The notes under the pieces: generated by a model
Seen by the model: the letters and a program-made list of their open reading frames with translations, nothing else
What the model was told of the DNA's origin: nothing
Databases searched by the model: none
From: an uncultured Collinsella sp.
GTDB lineage: Bacteria; Actinomycetota; Coriobacteriia; Coriobacteriales; Coriobacteriaceae
Reading direction: 5' to 3'
DNA length: 22,349 nucleotides
NCBI GenBank assembly: GCA_902496645.1
Contig: CABVBR010000020.1
Coordinates: 1 to 22,349 of the forward strand
Part shown: piece after piece, positions 1 to 7,326 of the stretch
How the letters are laid out: the number at the start of each line of letters is the position of its first letter
Position numbering within the stretch: position 1 is the stretch's first letter
Made by a program: the position numbers and the translations under genes

Positions 1-829
1 GGCCGGTCTCGAGGCTACCGAGAAGCTCGAGGCTGCCGATGCAGGCGAGATTGAACTCACACGCTCCGAGATGCGTCGTCTTACGCGTATCGAGAACGTT
101 GGTCTTGAGGCCAAGCAGGCGCTCATTAGCGCAAACCTGCGTCTGGTCGTCTCCATCGCCAAGCGCTATGTCGGCCGTGGCATGCTGTTCCTGGATCTGA
201 TCCAGGAGGGTAACCTCGGTCTGATCCGTGCCGTCGAGAAGTTCGACTACCAGAAGGGCTTTAAGTTCTCCACGTACGCCACGTGGTGGATCCGTCAGGC
301 CATTACGCGCGCTATTGCCGACCAGGCCCGTACCATCCGTATTCCCGTGCACATGGTTGAGACCATCAACAAGCTCGTCCGCGTGCAACGCCAGCTCCTC
401 CAGGATCTGGGTCGCGACCCGACCCCTGAGGAGATCGGTGCTGAGATGGACATGAGCGCCGACCGCGTCCGCGAGATCCAGAAGATTTCGCAGGAGCCTG
501 TGTCGCTCGAGACCCCGATCGGTGAGGAAGAGGATTCCCAGCTGGGCGACTTCATCGAGGACTCCCAGGCTATCGTTCCGCCCGATGCCGCCAGCTTCTC
601 CATGCTGCAGGAGCAGCTCACCCAGGTGCTCGATTCGCTTGCCGATCGTGAGCGCAAGGTTATCGAGCTGCGCTTTGGTCTCGTTGACGGACATCCCCGC
701 ACGCTCGAGGAAGTCGGTCGCGAGTTTGGCGTCACGCGCGAGCGTATCCGCCAGATCGAGTCCAAGACCCTGGCCAAGCTCCGCCACCCGAGCCGCTCGA
801 GCAAGCTGAAAGACTACATCGAAAGCTAG
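1..829 (+). CDS. rpoD: Primary sigma factor RpoD, 3' part (5' end outside the window)
   Basis: Principal sigma factor that directs RNA polymerase to housekeeping promoters. The reading frame is open from base 2, so the gene begins before the window and only its C-terminal part, about 275 residues, is present. Visible in order are sigma region 2 (ISANLRLVVSIAKRYVGRGM, then the LDLIQEGNLGLIRAVEKFDY core-binding segment and the FKFSTYATWWIRQAITRAI stretch that recognises and melts the -10 element), region 3 (IRIPVHMVETINKL onward) and region 4 (ERKVIELRFGL followed by the TLEEVGREFGVTRERIRQIE helix-turn-helix that reads the -35 element). The end LRHPSRSSKLKDYIES is typical of RpoD. A hairpin terminator follows the stop by 11 bases. 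Family assignment is very secure. Whether it is the only group-1 sigma factor of this organism cannot be seen here. Confidence 0.97.
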   Translation, partial: AGLEATEKLEAADAGEIELTRSEMRRLTRIENVGLEAKQALISANLRLVVSIAKRYVGRGMLFLDLIQEGNLGLIRAVEKFDYQKGFKFSTYATWWIRQAITRAIADQARTIRIPVHMVETINKLVRVQRQLLQDLGRDPTPEEIGAEMDMSADRVREIQKISQEPVSLETPIGEEEDSQLGDFIEDSQAIVPPDAASFSMLQEQLTQVLDSLADRERKVIELRFGLVDGHPRTLEEVGREFGVTRERIRQIESKTLAKLRHPSRSSKLKDYIES

Positions 830-840
830 TCAAGCAAGAG

Positions 841-874
841 GCGCCCTCAAGCACATCCGCTTGAGGGCGCTTTC
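841..874 (+). terminator. Intrinsic terminator of rpoD
   Basis: Perfect 11-bp stem, GCGCCCTCAAG at 841-851 with CTTGAGGGCGC at 860-870, an 8-base loop, then TTTC. It starts 11 bases after the rpoD stop, so it should end the rpoD transcript before the tRNA region. The T-tract is short. Confidence 0.85.
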
Positions 875-877
875 ATG

Positions 878-933
878 TAGTCGTTGGGGACGTTCTTGAA
901 TGACTAGTCGTTTAAGAACGTCCCCAATGACTA
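878..933. repeat. REP-like head-to-head inverted pair (GGGGACGT core)
   Basis: Two 29-base units overlap by two bases in opposite orientation (878-906 and 905-933). Each has short pairing ends (TAGTCGTT with AATGACTA) around a GGGGACGTTCTT core. Together they form a long dyad: 878-897 pairs with 914-933 with 19 Watson-Crick pairs and one G-T pair, around a 16-base loop. A single related unit lies at 21253-21282, so this is a dispersed repeat and not just the rpoD terminator. The two-unit arrangement resembles the REP/BIME elements of other bacteria. No transposase gene is present in the window. Confidence 0.7.
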
Positions 934-959
934 GGTCGGAAAATTTCTTAAAAAAGTTC

Positions 960-987
960 TTGCCCTTCGCCCAATCGTCCGTATAAT
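960..987 (+). promoter_or_regulatory. Promoter of the tRNA-Asn pair
   Basis: TTGCCC at 960-965, a 16-base spacer and a perfect TATAAT at 982-987. Transcription would start near 994, about 24 bases before the first tRNA. It is preceded by an A/T-rich stretch (about 940-960) that could act as an UP element. It is the best consensus promoter I see in the window. Confidence 0.75.
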
Positions 988-1017
988 AAACTTCGTTGCT
1001 TGAGAGCACGCACCTAT

Positions 1018-1092
1018 TCCTCGGTAGCTCAATGGTAGAGCACGCGGCTGTTAACCGCGCTGTTGTAGGTTCGAGTCCTACCCGGGGAGCCA
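1018..1092 (+). tRNA. tRNA-Asn (anticodon GTT), copy 1
   Basis: Complete cloverleaf. The acceptor stem is TCCTCGG (1018-1024) with CCGGGGA (1082-1088), including one T-G pair. The anticodon stem is CGCGG/CCGCG around loop CTGTTAA, with anticodon GTT at 1050-1052. The T arm is GTAGG-TTCGAGT-CCTAC (1065-1081). G1089 is the discriminator and CCA is encoded at 1090-1092. It delivers asparagine at AAC and AAU codons. The second copy 109 bases downstream is identical. Confidence 0.97.
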
Positions 1093-1101
1093 GAATTTCT
1101 C

Positions 1102-1123
1102 AGCCCATTCCGCTGGGCTTTTA
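1102..1123 (+). terminator. Small hairpin between the two tRNA genes
   Basis: AGCCCA (1102-1107) pairs with TGGGCT (1114-1119), followed by TTTTAAA. It may be a weak terminator or a processing signal in the tandem tRNA precursor. The stem is only 6 bp, so partial read-through into the second tRNA is likely. Confidence 0.5.
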
Positions 1124-1126
1124 AAT

Positions 1127-1201
1127 TCCTCGGTAGCTCAATGGTAGAGCACGCGGCTGTTAACCGCGCTGTTGTAGGTTCGAGTCCTACCCGGGGAGCC
1201 A
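1127..1201 (+). tRNA. tRNA-Asn (anticodon GTT), copy 2
   Basis: Base-for-base copy of the tRNA at 1018-1092, with the same GTT anticodon (1159-1161) and encoded CCA (1199-1201). No separate promoter is obvious in the 34-base spacer, so it is probably made from the upstream promoter. Tandem duplication raises gene dosage. The high identity also makes this pair a site for recombination that could lose one copy. Confidence 0.97.
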
Positions 1202-1207
1202 GGTTGT

Positions 1208-1237
1208 AAAACCCGTCGCTTATGCGGCGGGTTTTTT
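1208..1237 (+). terminator. Intrinsic terminator after the tRNA pair
   Basis: AAACCCGTCGC (1209-1219) pairs with GCGGCGGGTTT (1224-1234) with one T-G pair and a 4-base loop. It runs into a six-base T-tract (1232-1237). It is a textbook intrinsic terminator. Confidence 0.92.
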
Positions 1238-1252
1238 CATACCGCGATCGTC

Positions 1253-1333
1253 TGGCGCGAACGTTGCCATATCAACATTTCGTGTCGAGGATGTAATCCC
1301 GCGACCCACCACATCAACATGGCGCGGTCGTTG
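1253..1333. repeat. Two imperfect direct repeats upstream of yloU
   Basis: TGGCGCGAACGTTG (1253-1266) recurs as TGGCGCGGTCGTTG (1320-1333), and CCATATCAACAT (1267-1278) recurs as CCACATCAACAT (1309-1320). The order is A-B then B'-A', all direct. The last copy abuts the likely -10 element. This may be a regulatory site or the remains of a small duplication. Nothing else is evident in 1238-1395. Confidence 0.35.
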
Positions 1334-1339
1334 TAGAAT
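1334..1339 (+). promoter_or_regulatory. Putative -10 element of the yloU operon
   Basis: TAGAAT at 1334-1339, about 57 bases before the GTG start of yloU, in the only non-coding gap upstream of this operon. No good -35 hexamer is visible at 16-18 bases spacing. Confidence 0.4.
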
Positions 1340-1395
1340 ATTGCAATGATTGCTCCCACGAGATGGTGCCGCGAGCACCAGATAAGGAGATTCTT

Positions 1396-1752
1396 GTGTC
1401 TGAGACCATTAACGGCAGCCTGAGCGTCTCGAACGACGTTATTGCCGATATTGCCGGTTATGCCGCGATGACGTGCTACGGCGTCGTCGGTATGGCCGAA
1501 CAGCTCCAGGGCGCCGAGAGCGTGCGCCTGCTTGCCGGCCAGCGCCTCCGCAAGGGCGTGCTTGTCTCCGCCGACGAGAACGGCCTTACGGTCGATCTTC
1601 ACGTCGTGCTCGAGAATGGCGTCAACATGAAGTCCGTCTGCCACAATCTTTCGAGCTCCGTTGCCTTTACCCTGCAGGAGATCGCCCAGATCGATCCCGC
1701 CAGCCTTAAGATCGGCATTCACATCGACGCGCTCAAGAGCCGTCTGAACTAG
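1396..1752 (+). CDS. yloU: Asp23/Gls24-family envelope protein (YloU-like)
   Basis: Small, about 118-residue Asp23/Gls24 (DUF322) protein. The family is linked to cell-envelope stress and is usually encoded directly before the fatty-acid kinase gene, as it is here. The sequence shows the family pattern: an N-terminal GSLSVSNDVIADIAGYAAMTCYGVVGMA, then a central VLVSADENGLTVDLHVVLENGVNM and a C-terminal IDALKSRLN. I chose GTG at 1396 because AAGGAG (1384-1389) lies six bases before it. An upstream in-frame ATG at 1363 lacks a ribosome binding site and adds residues unlike the family. No signal peptide or membrane segment is visible, so it is probably cytoplasmic or membrane-associated through partners. 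The exact function is unknown. Confidence 0.88.
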   Translation: MSETINGSLSVSNDVIADIAGYAAMTCYGVVGMAEQLQGAESVRLLAGQRLRKGVLVSADENGLTVDLHVVLENGVNMKSVCHNLSSSVAFTLQEIAQIDPASLKIGIHIDALKSRLN

Positions 1753-1779
1753 CATCCGAAAACGGAGATTCAAATACCC

Positions 1780-3441
1780 ATGATTGCAAAGACCATTCGC
1801 ACCTGTTTTCCGATCGCTGCGGCTGCCGTTTCTGACAAGGCCGAGGAGATCAACAAGCTCAACGTCTTTCCCGTACCCGACGGCGACACCGGCACCAACA
1901 TGTCGCTCACGCTCGCCTCGGTGACCAAGGAGCTTTCCGCCCTTCCCGCCGATGCCGATATGGAGGCCATCGCCGGCGCCATCACCCACGGCTCCCTGAT
2001 GGGTGCCCGCGGCAACTCCGGCGTCATCACCTCGCAAATCCTGCGCGGTGTTGCCGAGGGTCTCGTCTCTGCCGATGAGCCCATCACGTCTGCCAACATC
2101 GCCTATGCGTTCCGTCGCGCCGTCAAGGTCGCCTTCCAGGCCGTCCGTAAGCCCATCGAGGGGACGATCCTCACGGTGCTGCGTGATGTCTCGACCAAGG
2201 CTGACGAGTGCGAAAAGAAGAAGTTCTCGGCCGAGGACGCACTCGATGCCATCGTCGTCGAGGCCTACCAGTCCGTCGCCCGCACGCCCGACCTGCTGCC
2301 CGTCCTCAAGGAGAACGGCGTTGTCGACTCCGGCGCCTTTGGCTTTGCCATCTTCTTGGAGAACTTTGTTGCCGCCGCTCTTGGCCGCAGCACCGTTGTC
2401 GAGGATTTCTCCGCCACGTTTGATTCCGCTGGCTCTGCCCGTGACGCGGCCCTTGGTCGCGTTGAGATCGAGGCCAACGACGACTGGGAGGGCTCGGAGT
2501 TCCGCTACTGCAACGAGTTCCTCTTTAAGGCCGACGCTCCCTTTGACGAGGACGAGTGCCTTAAGTTTCTGGGGTCCATGGGCGACTGCGAACTGCTCGT
2601 GGGTGCCTACCCCGACTACAAGATCCACGTGCACTCCAACACCCCCAACCTGGTGCTCGAGCACATGCTGCAGCTCGGTCAGATCTACGAGGTCTTTATC
2701 CACAACATGGAGATGGAGGCCCACGACCGTACCGCGAAGATTCATGAGGACCAGGAAAAGGCGGCCGAGCCCGCCAAGGCGCTGGGCTTTGTCGCCGTTG
2801 CCGCCGGTTCGGGCGAGGCCGACATCCTCAAGTCCCTTGGCGTTGACGTGATCGTCTCGGGTGGCCAGACCATGAACCCCTCGACCGCCGATCTGCTGGG
2901 CGCCGTCGACCAGGTCAACGCGACCTCGGTCATCATCCTGCCCAATAACGGCAACATCCGCATGGCTGCCGAGGCCGCAGCTTCTGCCTGCACCGACAAG
3001 AAGGTCGCCGTCGTTCCCACCAAGACCGTCCCGCAGGCGTTCTCCGCGCTGTTCGCAGTCCTGCCCGATTCCGAGCTCGAGGACGCCGTTGCCGCCATGG
3101 TCGACGCCATCAGCGAGGTTCGCGATGGCGAGGTCACCCGTGCCGTGCGCGATTCCAGCGCCTCTGACGGCTCTCCGATTCACTCCGGTGACGTCATGGG
3201 TATCATCGCCGGCTCCATCGACGTGGTCGGCTCCGACGTGAAGCAGGTCACGCTCGACTGCATCAACCGCATGCAGGAGGAAGAGGAGGGCGACGCGCTG
3301 ACGATTCTGGCCGGCGAGGAGCTGTCCGATGAGGCCTTCCAGGAGATCGTCGACGCCATCGAGGAGGCTCAGCCCGACCTGGAGATTGATGCCCATCGTG
3401 GCGAGCAGCCGCTCTATCCCGTGATCTTCTCGATCGAGTAG
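1780..3441 (+). CDS. fakA: DAK2-domain fatty acid kinase (FakA/YloV-like)
   Basis: 553 residues, close to the roughly 550 usual for FakA/YloV. In the studied family this protein phosphorylates fatty acids bound to a FakB (DegV) carrier, producing acyl-phosphate that PlsX and PlsY use for phospholipids. The N-terminal DAK2 kinase domain (about 1-200) carries the Mg-binding motif PVPDGDTGTNMSLTL with D34 and D36, and HGSLMGARGNSGVITSQILRG. The middle domain shows MGDCELLVG then KIHVHSNTPNLVLEHMLQLG. The C-terminal domain contains ILPNNGNIRMAAEAAA. GGAG at 1764-1767 precedes the ATG by 12 bases. It sits 27 bases after yloU and 10 before recG, as in the Bacillus yloU-yloV-recG region. No FakB gene is in the window. 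The family call is secure; the fatty-acid substrate is inferred from the family. Confidence 0.88.
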   Translation: MIAKTIRTCFPIAAAAVSDKAEEINKLNVFPVPDGDTGTNMSLTLASVTKELSALPADADMEAIAGAITHGSLMGARGNSGVITSQILRGVAEGLVSADEPITSANIAYAFRRAVKVAFQAVRKPIEGTILTVLRDVSTKADECEKKKFSAEDALDAIVVEAYQSVARTPDLLPVLKENGVVDSGAFGFAIFLENFVAAALGRSTVVEDFSATFDSAGSARDAALGRVEIEANDDWEGSEFRYCNEFLFKADAPFDEDECLKFLGSMGDCELLVGAYPDYKIHVHSNTPNLVLEHMLQLGQIYEVFIHNMEMEAHDRTAKIHEDQEKAAEPAKALGFVAVAAGSGEADILKSLGVDVIVSGGQTMNPSTADLLGAVDQVNATSVIILPNNGNIRMAAEAAASACTDKKVAVVPTKTVPQAFSALFAVLPDSELEDAVAAMVDAISEVRDGEVTRAVRDSSASDGSPIHSGDVMGIIAGSIDVVGSDVKQVTLDCINRMQEEEEGDALTILAGEELSDEAFQEIVDAIEEAQPDLEIDAHRGEQPLYPVIFSIE

Positions 3442-3451
3442 GCATCTGCCC

Positions 3452-5629
3452 ATGTCCGAGCTGTGCTCCGTGCCGCGCGTCTCGGAGCGCTTTGCCCAGA
3501 GCAATGCGCTCGACGAGGATATCGCGCGACTCAAATATGTTTCGGGTAAACGTGAGGAGGCCCTTCGCCGTCTGGGAATTCGGACGGTGGGGGACCTCCT
3601 TCTCCATATTCCTCATCGCTACCTGGACTTCACTCGCTCGTGGTCCATCGAGATGGCGCCCATCGGGACCGTGTGCACGATTATCGCCACGGTCGATCGT
3701 GTCGTCCAAAAGCAGCCCCGCCCGCGTATGCAGGTGACCGAGGTCTCGCTGGTGGACGAGACGGGCGTGCTGCAAGTCGCCTTTTTCCGTCAGCCCTGGA
3801 TTGCCCAGCAGTTTAAGCAGGGCGACCGCCTGGCCGTGATGGGTAAGGTCGAGTTTGCCTACGGCTTTAAGCAGATGGCCTCTCCGCATTTCGAAAAGCT
3901 CGACGGCGGGCGTGCCGCGGGCACCATTCTGCCGGTCCATTACGTGAGTGACGGCGTGAGCCAGGCGTGGATGCGCCGTATCGTGAGCGGTGCGCTCGAA
4001 GTGGCTGTCAATCCGTTCGATCCCATTCCCGCGCCGCTGCGCGCAAAGCGGAAGCTCATGAGCAATGCCCGTGCGCTGCGCTCGATCCACTTTCCCTCGA
4101 GCATGGCCGAGCGCGACATCGCGCGCCGGCGTCTTGCCTACGAGGAGTGTCTCTACTTGCAGCTCGCGCTGCGTCTGCGCAACGATGACGGTATGGTCGA
4201 CGTGGTGCCTTATGCGCATGCCGCGGGCGAGCATTTGACTGCGCTTAAACAGGCCCTGCCGTTTTCGCTGAGCGATGAGCAGGAGGCTGCATTTCAAGAC
4301 ATCCTGCATGACATGTGCGATGGCGGTCGCGTGATGAACCGTCTGCTGCTGGGCGACGTCGGTACCGGTAAGACCGCCGTTGCCGCCTGCGCGTTGGCGG
4401 TTGCGGCCGATAGCGGCACTCAGGCCTGCGTTATGGCGCCCACGGGCGTGCTGGCGCGTCAATATGCCGATAAGACCGGCCCCTTGCTCTCACAGGCTGG
4501 CATGACCTGGGCGCTCCTGACGGGCGCCACGTCAGCGGCCGAGCGTGAACAGATTCATTCGCGGCTCCAGTCTGGCGAGCTCGACGTGCTCTTTGGTACC
4601 CATGCGGTGCTTTCGGAGACCGTCACGTTCAAGCATTTGTCGCTTGTGGTGATCGACGAGCAGCACCGCTTTGGCGTGGGCCAGCGTAACGCTCTACGCG
4701 CAAAAGGCCCGGGTGCCGACTTGCTGGTCATGACTGCCACGCCGATCCCGCGCACGTTGGCGCTTTCGGTGTACGGCGACCTGGATACGAGCATCATCCG
4801 CCATCGTCCCGTTCCGGGTGCCGGCGTTGAGACGCGCGTCCTCACCGAGTCGAGTCGCGACCTGGCCTATGGCGCCATTCGCGAGGCGCACGAAAAGGGG
4901 CAGCAATCCTACGTGATCTGTCCGCTCGTGGAGTCGAGCGATTCGGCCGATGAGCTCGAAGACGTACCCGGCATCGCTCGCGACGACGAAGGCCGCGTGA
5001 CCGTGCCCGTGCCGTTGCATGACACGGCGACCGAGCTCGATCGCCTTCGTCTGGCATTACCGTGGCTTTCCATCGAGCGTCTTCACGGCCGCATGCCGGC
5101 GGGGGAGAAGGACCGGGTCATCGATGCCTTTAAGCGTGGCGAGATCGATGTGCTCGTCTCGACCACGGTAGTCGAGGTGGGCGTTGACGTGCCCAACGCC
5201 ACCGTCATGGTCATCGAGAACGGCGAGCGCTTTGGTTTGGCGGCCTTGCACCAGCTGCGCGGGCGCGTAGGCCGCGGCAGCGTGTCGGGCACGTGCCTGG
5301 TCATGACGCACTCCAAGGGCAACGGCGGCGCGTCGGCGGCTCAAGACCGCCTCCAGTCGCTCGAGAAGACCTCGGACGGCTTTACGCTCGCCCAGATGGA
5401 CCTGCGTCTGCGCCACGAGGGCGAAATCCTGGGTTACCGTCAGCATGGCGGCGTGACCTTGCGCTTTGTTGACCTCGATGCCGACGAGGAATTGATCGAG
5501 TGGGCCCATTTGGACGCGGTCGAGCTCTTGCGGTATGCTTGCAACCTTGACTCCGTGGCGACGCGCCCTCTACGCGATGCGGTCGCCATGCGGTATCGAC
5601 ACATCTTTAAGGAGGTCAGCGGAGGATGA
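3452..5629 (+). CDS. recG: ATP-dependent DNA helicase RecG
   Basis: 725 residues, slightly longer than the roughly 690 typical of RecG. It reverses stalled replication forks and processes recombination intermediates and R-loops. The N-terminal wedge/OB region contains LRRLGIRTVGDLLLHIPHRY and an OB fold near residues 70-150. The helicase core follows: Walker A GDVGTGKTA at about 301-309, motif II DEQHRFGVGQR from D402, then TATPIPRTLALSVYGDLD. Motifs V/VI are seen in STTVVEVGVDVPNATVMVIE and LHQLRGRVGRG. The C-terminal part has LRLRHEGEILGYRQHG. The ATG lies 10 bases after fakA without a clear ribosome binding site, so translation is probably coupled. Its stop overlaps the rsmD start by four bases (ATGA). 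Confidence 0.96.
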   Translation: MSELCSVPRVSERFAQSNALDEDIARLKYVSGKREEALRRLGIRTVGDLLLHIPHRYLDFTRSWSIEMAPIGTVCTIIATVDRVVQKQPRPRMQVTEVSLVDETGVLQVAFFRQPWIAQQFKQGDRLAVMGKVEFAYGFKQMASPHFEKLDGGRAAGTILPVHYVSDGVSQAWMRRIVSGALEVAVNPFDPIPAPLRAKRKLMSNARALRSIHFPSSMAERDIARRRLAYEECLYLQLALRLRNDDGMVDVVPYAHAAGEHLTALKQALPFSLSDEQEAAFQDILHDMCDGGRVMNRLLLGDVGTGKTAVAACALAVAADSGTQACVMAPTGVLARQYADKTGPLLSQAGMTWALLTGATSAAEREQIHSRLQSGELDVLFGTHAVLSETVTFKHLSLVVIDEQHRFGVGQRNALRAKGPGADLLVMTATPIPRTLALSVYGDLDTSIIRHRPVPGAGVETRVLTESSRDLAYGAIREAHEKGQQSYVICPLVESSDSADELEDVPGIARDDEGRVTVPVPLHDTATELDRLRLALPWLSIERLHGRMPAGEKDRVIDAFKRGEIDVLVSTTVVEVGVDVPNATVMVIENGERFGLAALHQLRGRVGRGSVSGTCLVMTHSKGNGGASAAQDRLQSLEKTSDGFTLAQMDLRLRHEGEILGYRQHGGVTLRFVDLDADEELIEWAHLDAVELLRYACNLDSVATRPLRDAVAMRYRHIFKEVSGG

Positions 5630-6270
5630 GAATCATCGGCGGCGAATGGCGCGGTCGTAAGATCGAGGAGCCCCGTGGTCGCGATGTCACCCGCCCCACG
5701 ACCGATCGCGTGCGCGAGGCGTGCGCATCTATGGTCATGTCGGCATTCGACTTCGATCTGGACGAGGTCCGCGTGCTGGACGCCTTTGGCGGCTCCGGCG
5801 CCTTGGGCATTGAGATGCTCTCGCGCGGTGCCCGCTCGCTCACCACGTTCGAGATCGATCGCAACGCTGCTCGTCTGATTACCAAGAATATCGAGTCGCT
5901 CTGCCGCGACCGTGCGCGCTGGCGCGTGGTGGGCGGCGACGTGCTGGCAAGCGCTTCGCGCGGCCGCGTGCCGGGCGGTCCCTTTGACCTGGTTCTGCTC
6001 GACCCGCCCTATGCTTTTGGTGCTGAGCCGGTCGAGGAGCTGCTGCAAAACCTAGCTCAGCAAGGCTTGCTGGCGCAGGGCGCCTATGCGCTCTTTGAGC
6101 ACGCCGCGGCCGATACGGGCGCTCACCCGACCGCTTTTGATACCGTGCGCGAGAAGCGCTACGGCATAACTTCGGTTGACTTGCTGCGCTGGTCGGCCAC
6201 GAATGAGGCCGACAACGCCGACGACAGCGACAATGACGAGGATGCGCCTTTGGAGGACGCCCATGAATGA
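5626..6270 (+). CDS. rsmD: 16S rRNA (guanine966-N2)-methyltransferase RsmD
   Basis: Methylates G966 of 16S rRNA using S-adenosylmethionine during small-subunit assembly. The start MRIIGGEWRGRKI is characteristic of RsmD. The SAM site is VLDAFGGSGALGIEMLSRGA (about 50-69) and the catalytic motif is DPPY at 126-129 within LVLLDPPYAFG. The body ends near residue 187. A roughly 25-residue tail rich in Asp and Glu (EADNADDSDNDEDAPLED) extends beyond the usual family end and is likely disordered. AAGGAGG at 5609-5615 lies 10 bases before the ATG. The gene overlaps recG by four bases and coaD by eight, so it is part of the same transcript. Confidence 0.94.
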   Translation: MRIIGGEWRGRKIEEPRGRDVTRPTTDRVREACASMVMSAFDFDLDEVRVLDAFGGSGALGIEMLSRGARSLTTFEIDRNAARLITKNIESLCRDRARWRVVGGDVLASASRGRVPGGPFDLVLLDPPYAFGAEPVEELLQNLAQQGLLAQGAYALFEHAAADTGAHPTAFDTVREKRYGITSVDLLRWSATNEADNADDSDNDEDAPLEDAHE

Positions 6271-6760
6271 CACCATCAACCGCGTAATCGTCCCGGGCAC
6301 CTTCGATCCCATCACGTTTGGCCATATCGACGTCATTCGCCGCGCCCGTCGCATCTTTCCCAGCGTGATCGTGGCCGTTGCCGAGTCGCAGGGCAAAAAC
6401 GGCGTCGGCACCACGTTTATGCTCGACGAGCGCGTGGCGCTGGCCCGTGAAGCGCTCGGTGATATTGACGGCGTCGAGGTGCTGCCCTTCACCGGGCTCT
6501 TGGTCGATTTTGCCCGCGAACAGGGAGCAGGAGCCGTGGTCAAGGGCCTGCGTGCCATGACCGACTTTGAGTACGAGCTGCAGCAGGCCGACCTCAACTA
6601 CCGCCTGGATAACGAGCTGGAGTCCATCTTTGTCATGAGTGCGCCGCAGTACGGCTATATCTCGAGCTCGGTGGTTCGCCAGATTGCCTCGCTCGGTAGC
6701 GACGTCTCTAATTTTGTTCCGTCCAATGTGGTCAAGGCGCTCAAACATCGCTTTTCGTGA
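6263..6760 (+). CDS. coaD: Phosphopantetheine adenylyltransferase (PPAT)
   Basis: 165 residues. It transfers AMP from ATP to 4'-phosphopantetheine, giving dephospho-CoA, the penultimate step of coenzyme A synthesis. The nucleotidyltransferase motif GTFDPITFGH (12-21) carries the T/HxGH-type signature, and the second motif is YGYISSSVVRQIASLG. FVPSNVVKAL near the end also matches the family. I placed the start at the ATG with GGAGG (6252-6256) six bases upstream. A longer in-frame ORF beginning at 6176 runs inside rsmD and adds a sequence unlike PPAT. The gene is last in the yloU-coaD cluster. CoA made here is the donor of the prosthetic group for AcpP encoded 3 kb downstream. Confidence 0.96.
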   Translation: MNDTINRVIVPGTFDPITFGHIDVIRRARRIFPSVIVAVAESQGKNGVGTTFMLDERVALAREALGDIDGVEVLPFTGLLVDFAREQGAGAVVKGLRAMTDFEYELQQADLNYRLDNELESIFVMSAPQYGYISSSVVRQIASLGSDVSNFVPSNVVKALKHRFS

Positions 6761-6764
6761 CGTT

Positions 6765-6793
6765 TTTTAATGCCTGGTGGCATGTGGTAAACT
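6765..6793 (+). promoter_or_regulatory. Possible promoter of the SepIVA-like/yceD unit
   Basis: TTTTAA at 6765-6770, a 17-base spacer and TAAACT at 6788-6793, preceded by TGTGG. The gap between coaD and the next gene is 68 bases, enough for its own promoter. The -35 match is poor. Confidence 0.4.
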
Positions 6794-6828
6794 AACACGA
6801 TGATATGTTACCTATGAAAGGAGACCGG

Positions 6829-7326
6829 ATGCCGGGCGAGAATTTTCCTGGCGACAGGATCGTGAGTCTTGTCGACGAGCTCGAGGGGCTCATCGAAGAG
6901 GCTAAGACGCCGTTCGGCAAGAACGCCCAGATGAAGGTTATCGACGCCGACGTCTTCTTCAACATCCTCGACGAGATCCGCATGAGCTATCCCGAGGAGT
7001 GGCAGAAGTCCCGCCGTATCCTTAAGGAGCGCGAGGAGCTTATGGCTTCCGCCGCCGCCCAGGCCGATTCCATCATCGCCGACGCTCAGCAGCAGGCCCT
7101 CACCATTGCCGGTGAGCAGGAGATCGTCCGCTTAGCCCAGCAGCAGGCCGACGACATCCGCGATCGTGCCCAGCAGTACGAGCGCGAGACGCGTTATGCT
7201 GCCGAGGACTATGCAGAGCAGGTCTTTACGCATCTGGAGGAGAACCTCAAGAGCCTGACCGGCACCGTTACCCGTTGCCGTCAGCAGCTCAACGAGGGTG
7301 CCGCCCAACAGAATGGTCAGTGGTAA
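6829..7326 (+). CDS. Coiled-coil DivIVA/SepIVA-like protein
   Basis: 165 residues, cytoplasmic, no signal peptide or membrane span. An N-terminal segment (about 7-60: IVSLVDELEGLIEEA, then VIDADVFFNILDEIRMSYPEE) is followed by a long Ala/Gln/Glu-rich helix from about residue 60 onward. This pattern (AAAQADSIIADAQQQALTIA) resembles DivIVA-type proteins and ATP-synthase b-subunit-like helices. The layout and the position directly before DUF177 and near rnc match mycobacterial SepIVA, a septation factor encoded beside the DUF177 gene and rnc. I infer a division or envelope-growth role; this is not proven by sequence. ATG 6829 is chosen because AAAGGAG (6817-6823) lies five bases before it; ATG 6805 has no such site. 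The stop overlaps the next start by one base (TAATG). Confidence 0.6.
   Translation: MPGENFPGDRIVSLVDELEGLIEEAKTPFGKNAQMKVIDADVFFNILDEIRMSYPEEWQKSRRILKEREELMASAAAQADSIIADAQQQALTIAGEQEIVRLAQQQADDIRDRAQQYERETRYAAEDYAEQVFTHLEENLKSLTGTVTRCRQQLNEGAAQQNGQW

Noticed and set aside
1018..1201. Tandem 75-base identical repeats as a possible CRISPR or attachment site
   Set aside because: They are two complete tRNA-Asn genes with cloverleaf folds and encoded CCA. There is no integrase or partial tRNA duplicate next to them.
1237..3534. A 765-codon open frame on the - strand opposite yloU and fakA
   Set aside because: It mirrors genes with clear family motifs, starts and ribosome binding sites. Its translation is low-complexity Gly/Asp/Val/Leu-rich with no recognisable domain. 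Long antisense frames are common in GC-rich coding DNA because stop codons are rare opposite such codon usage.
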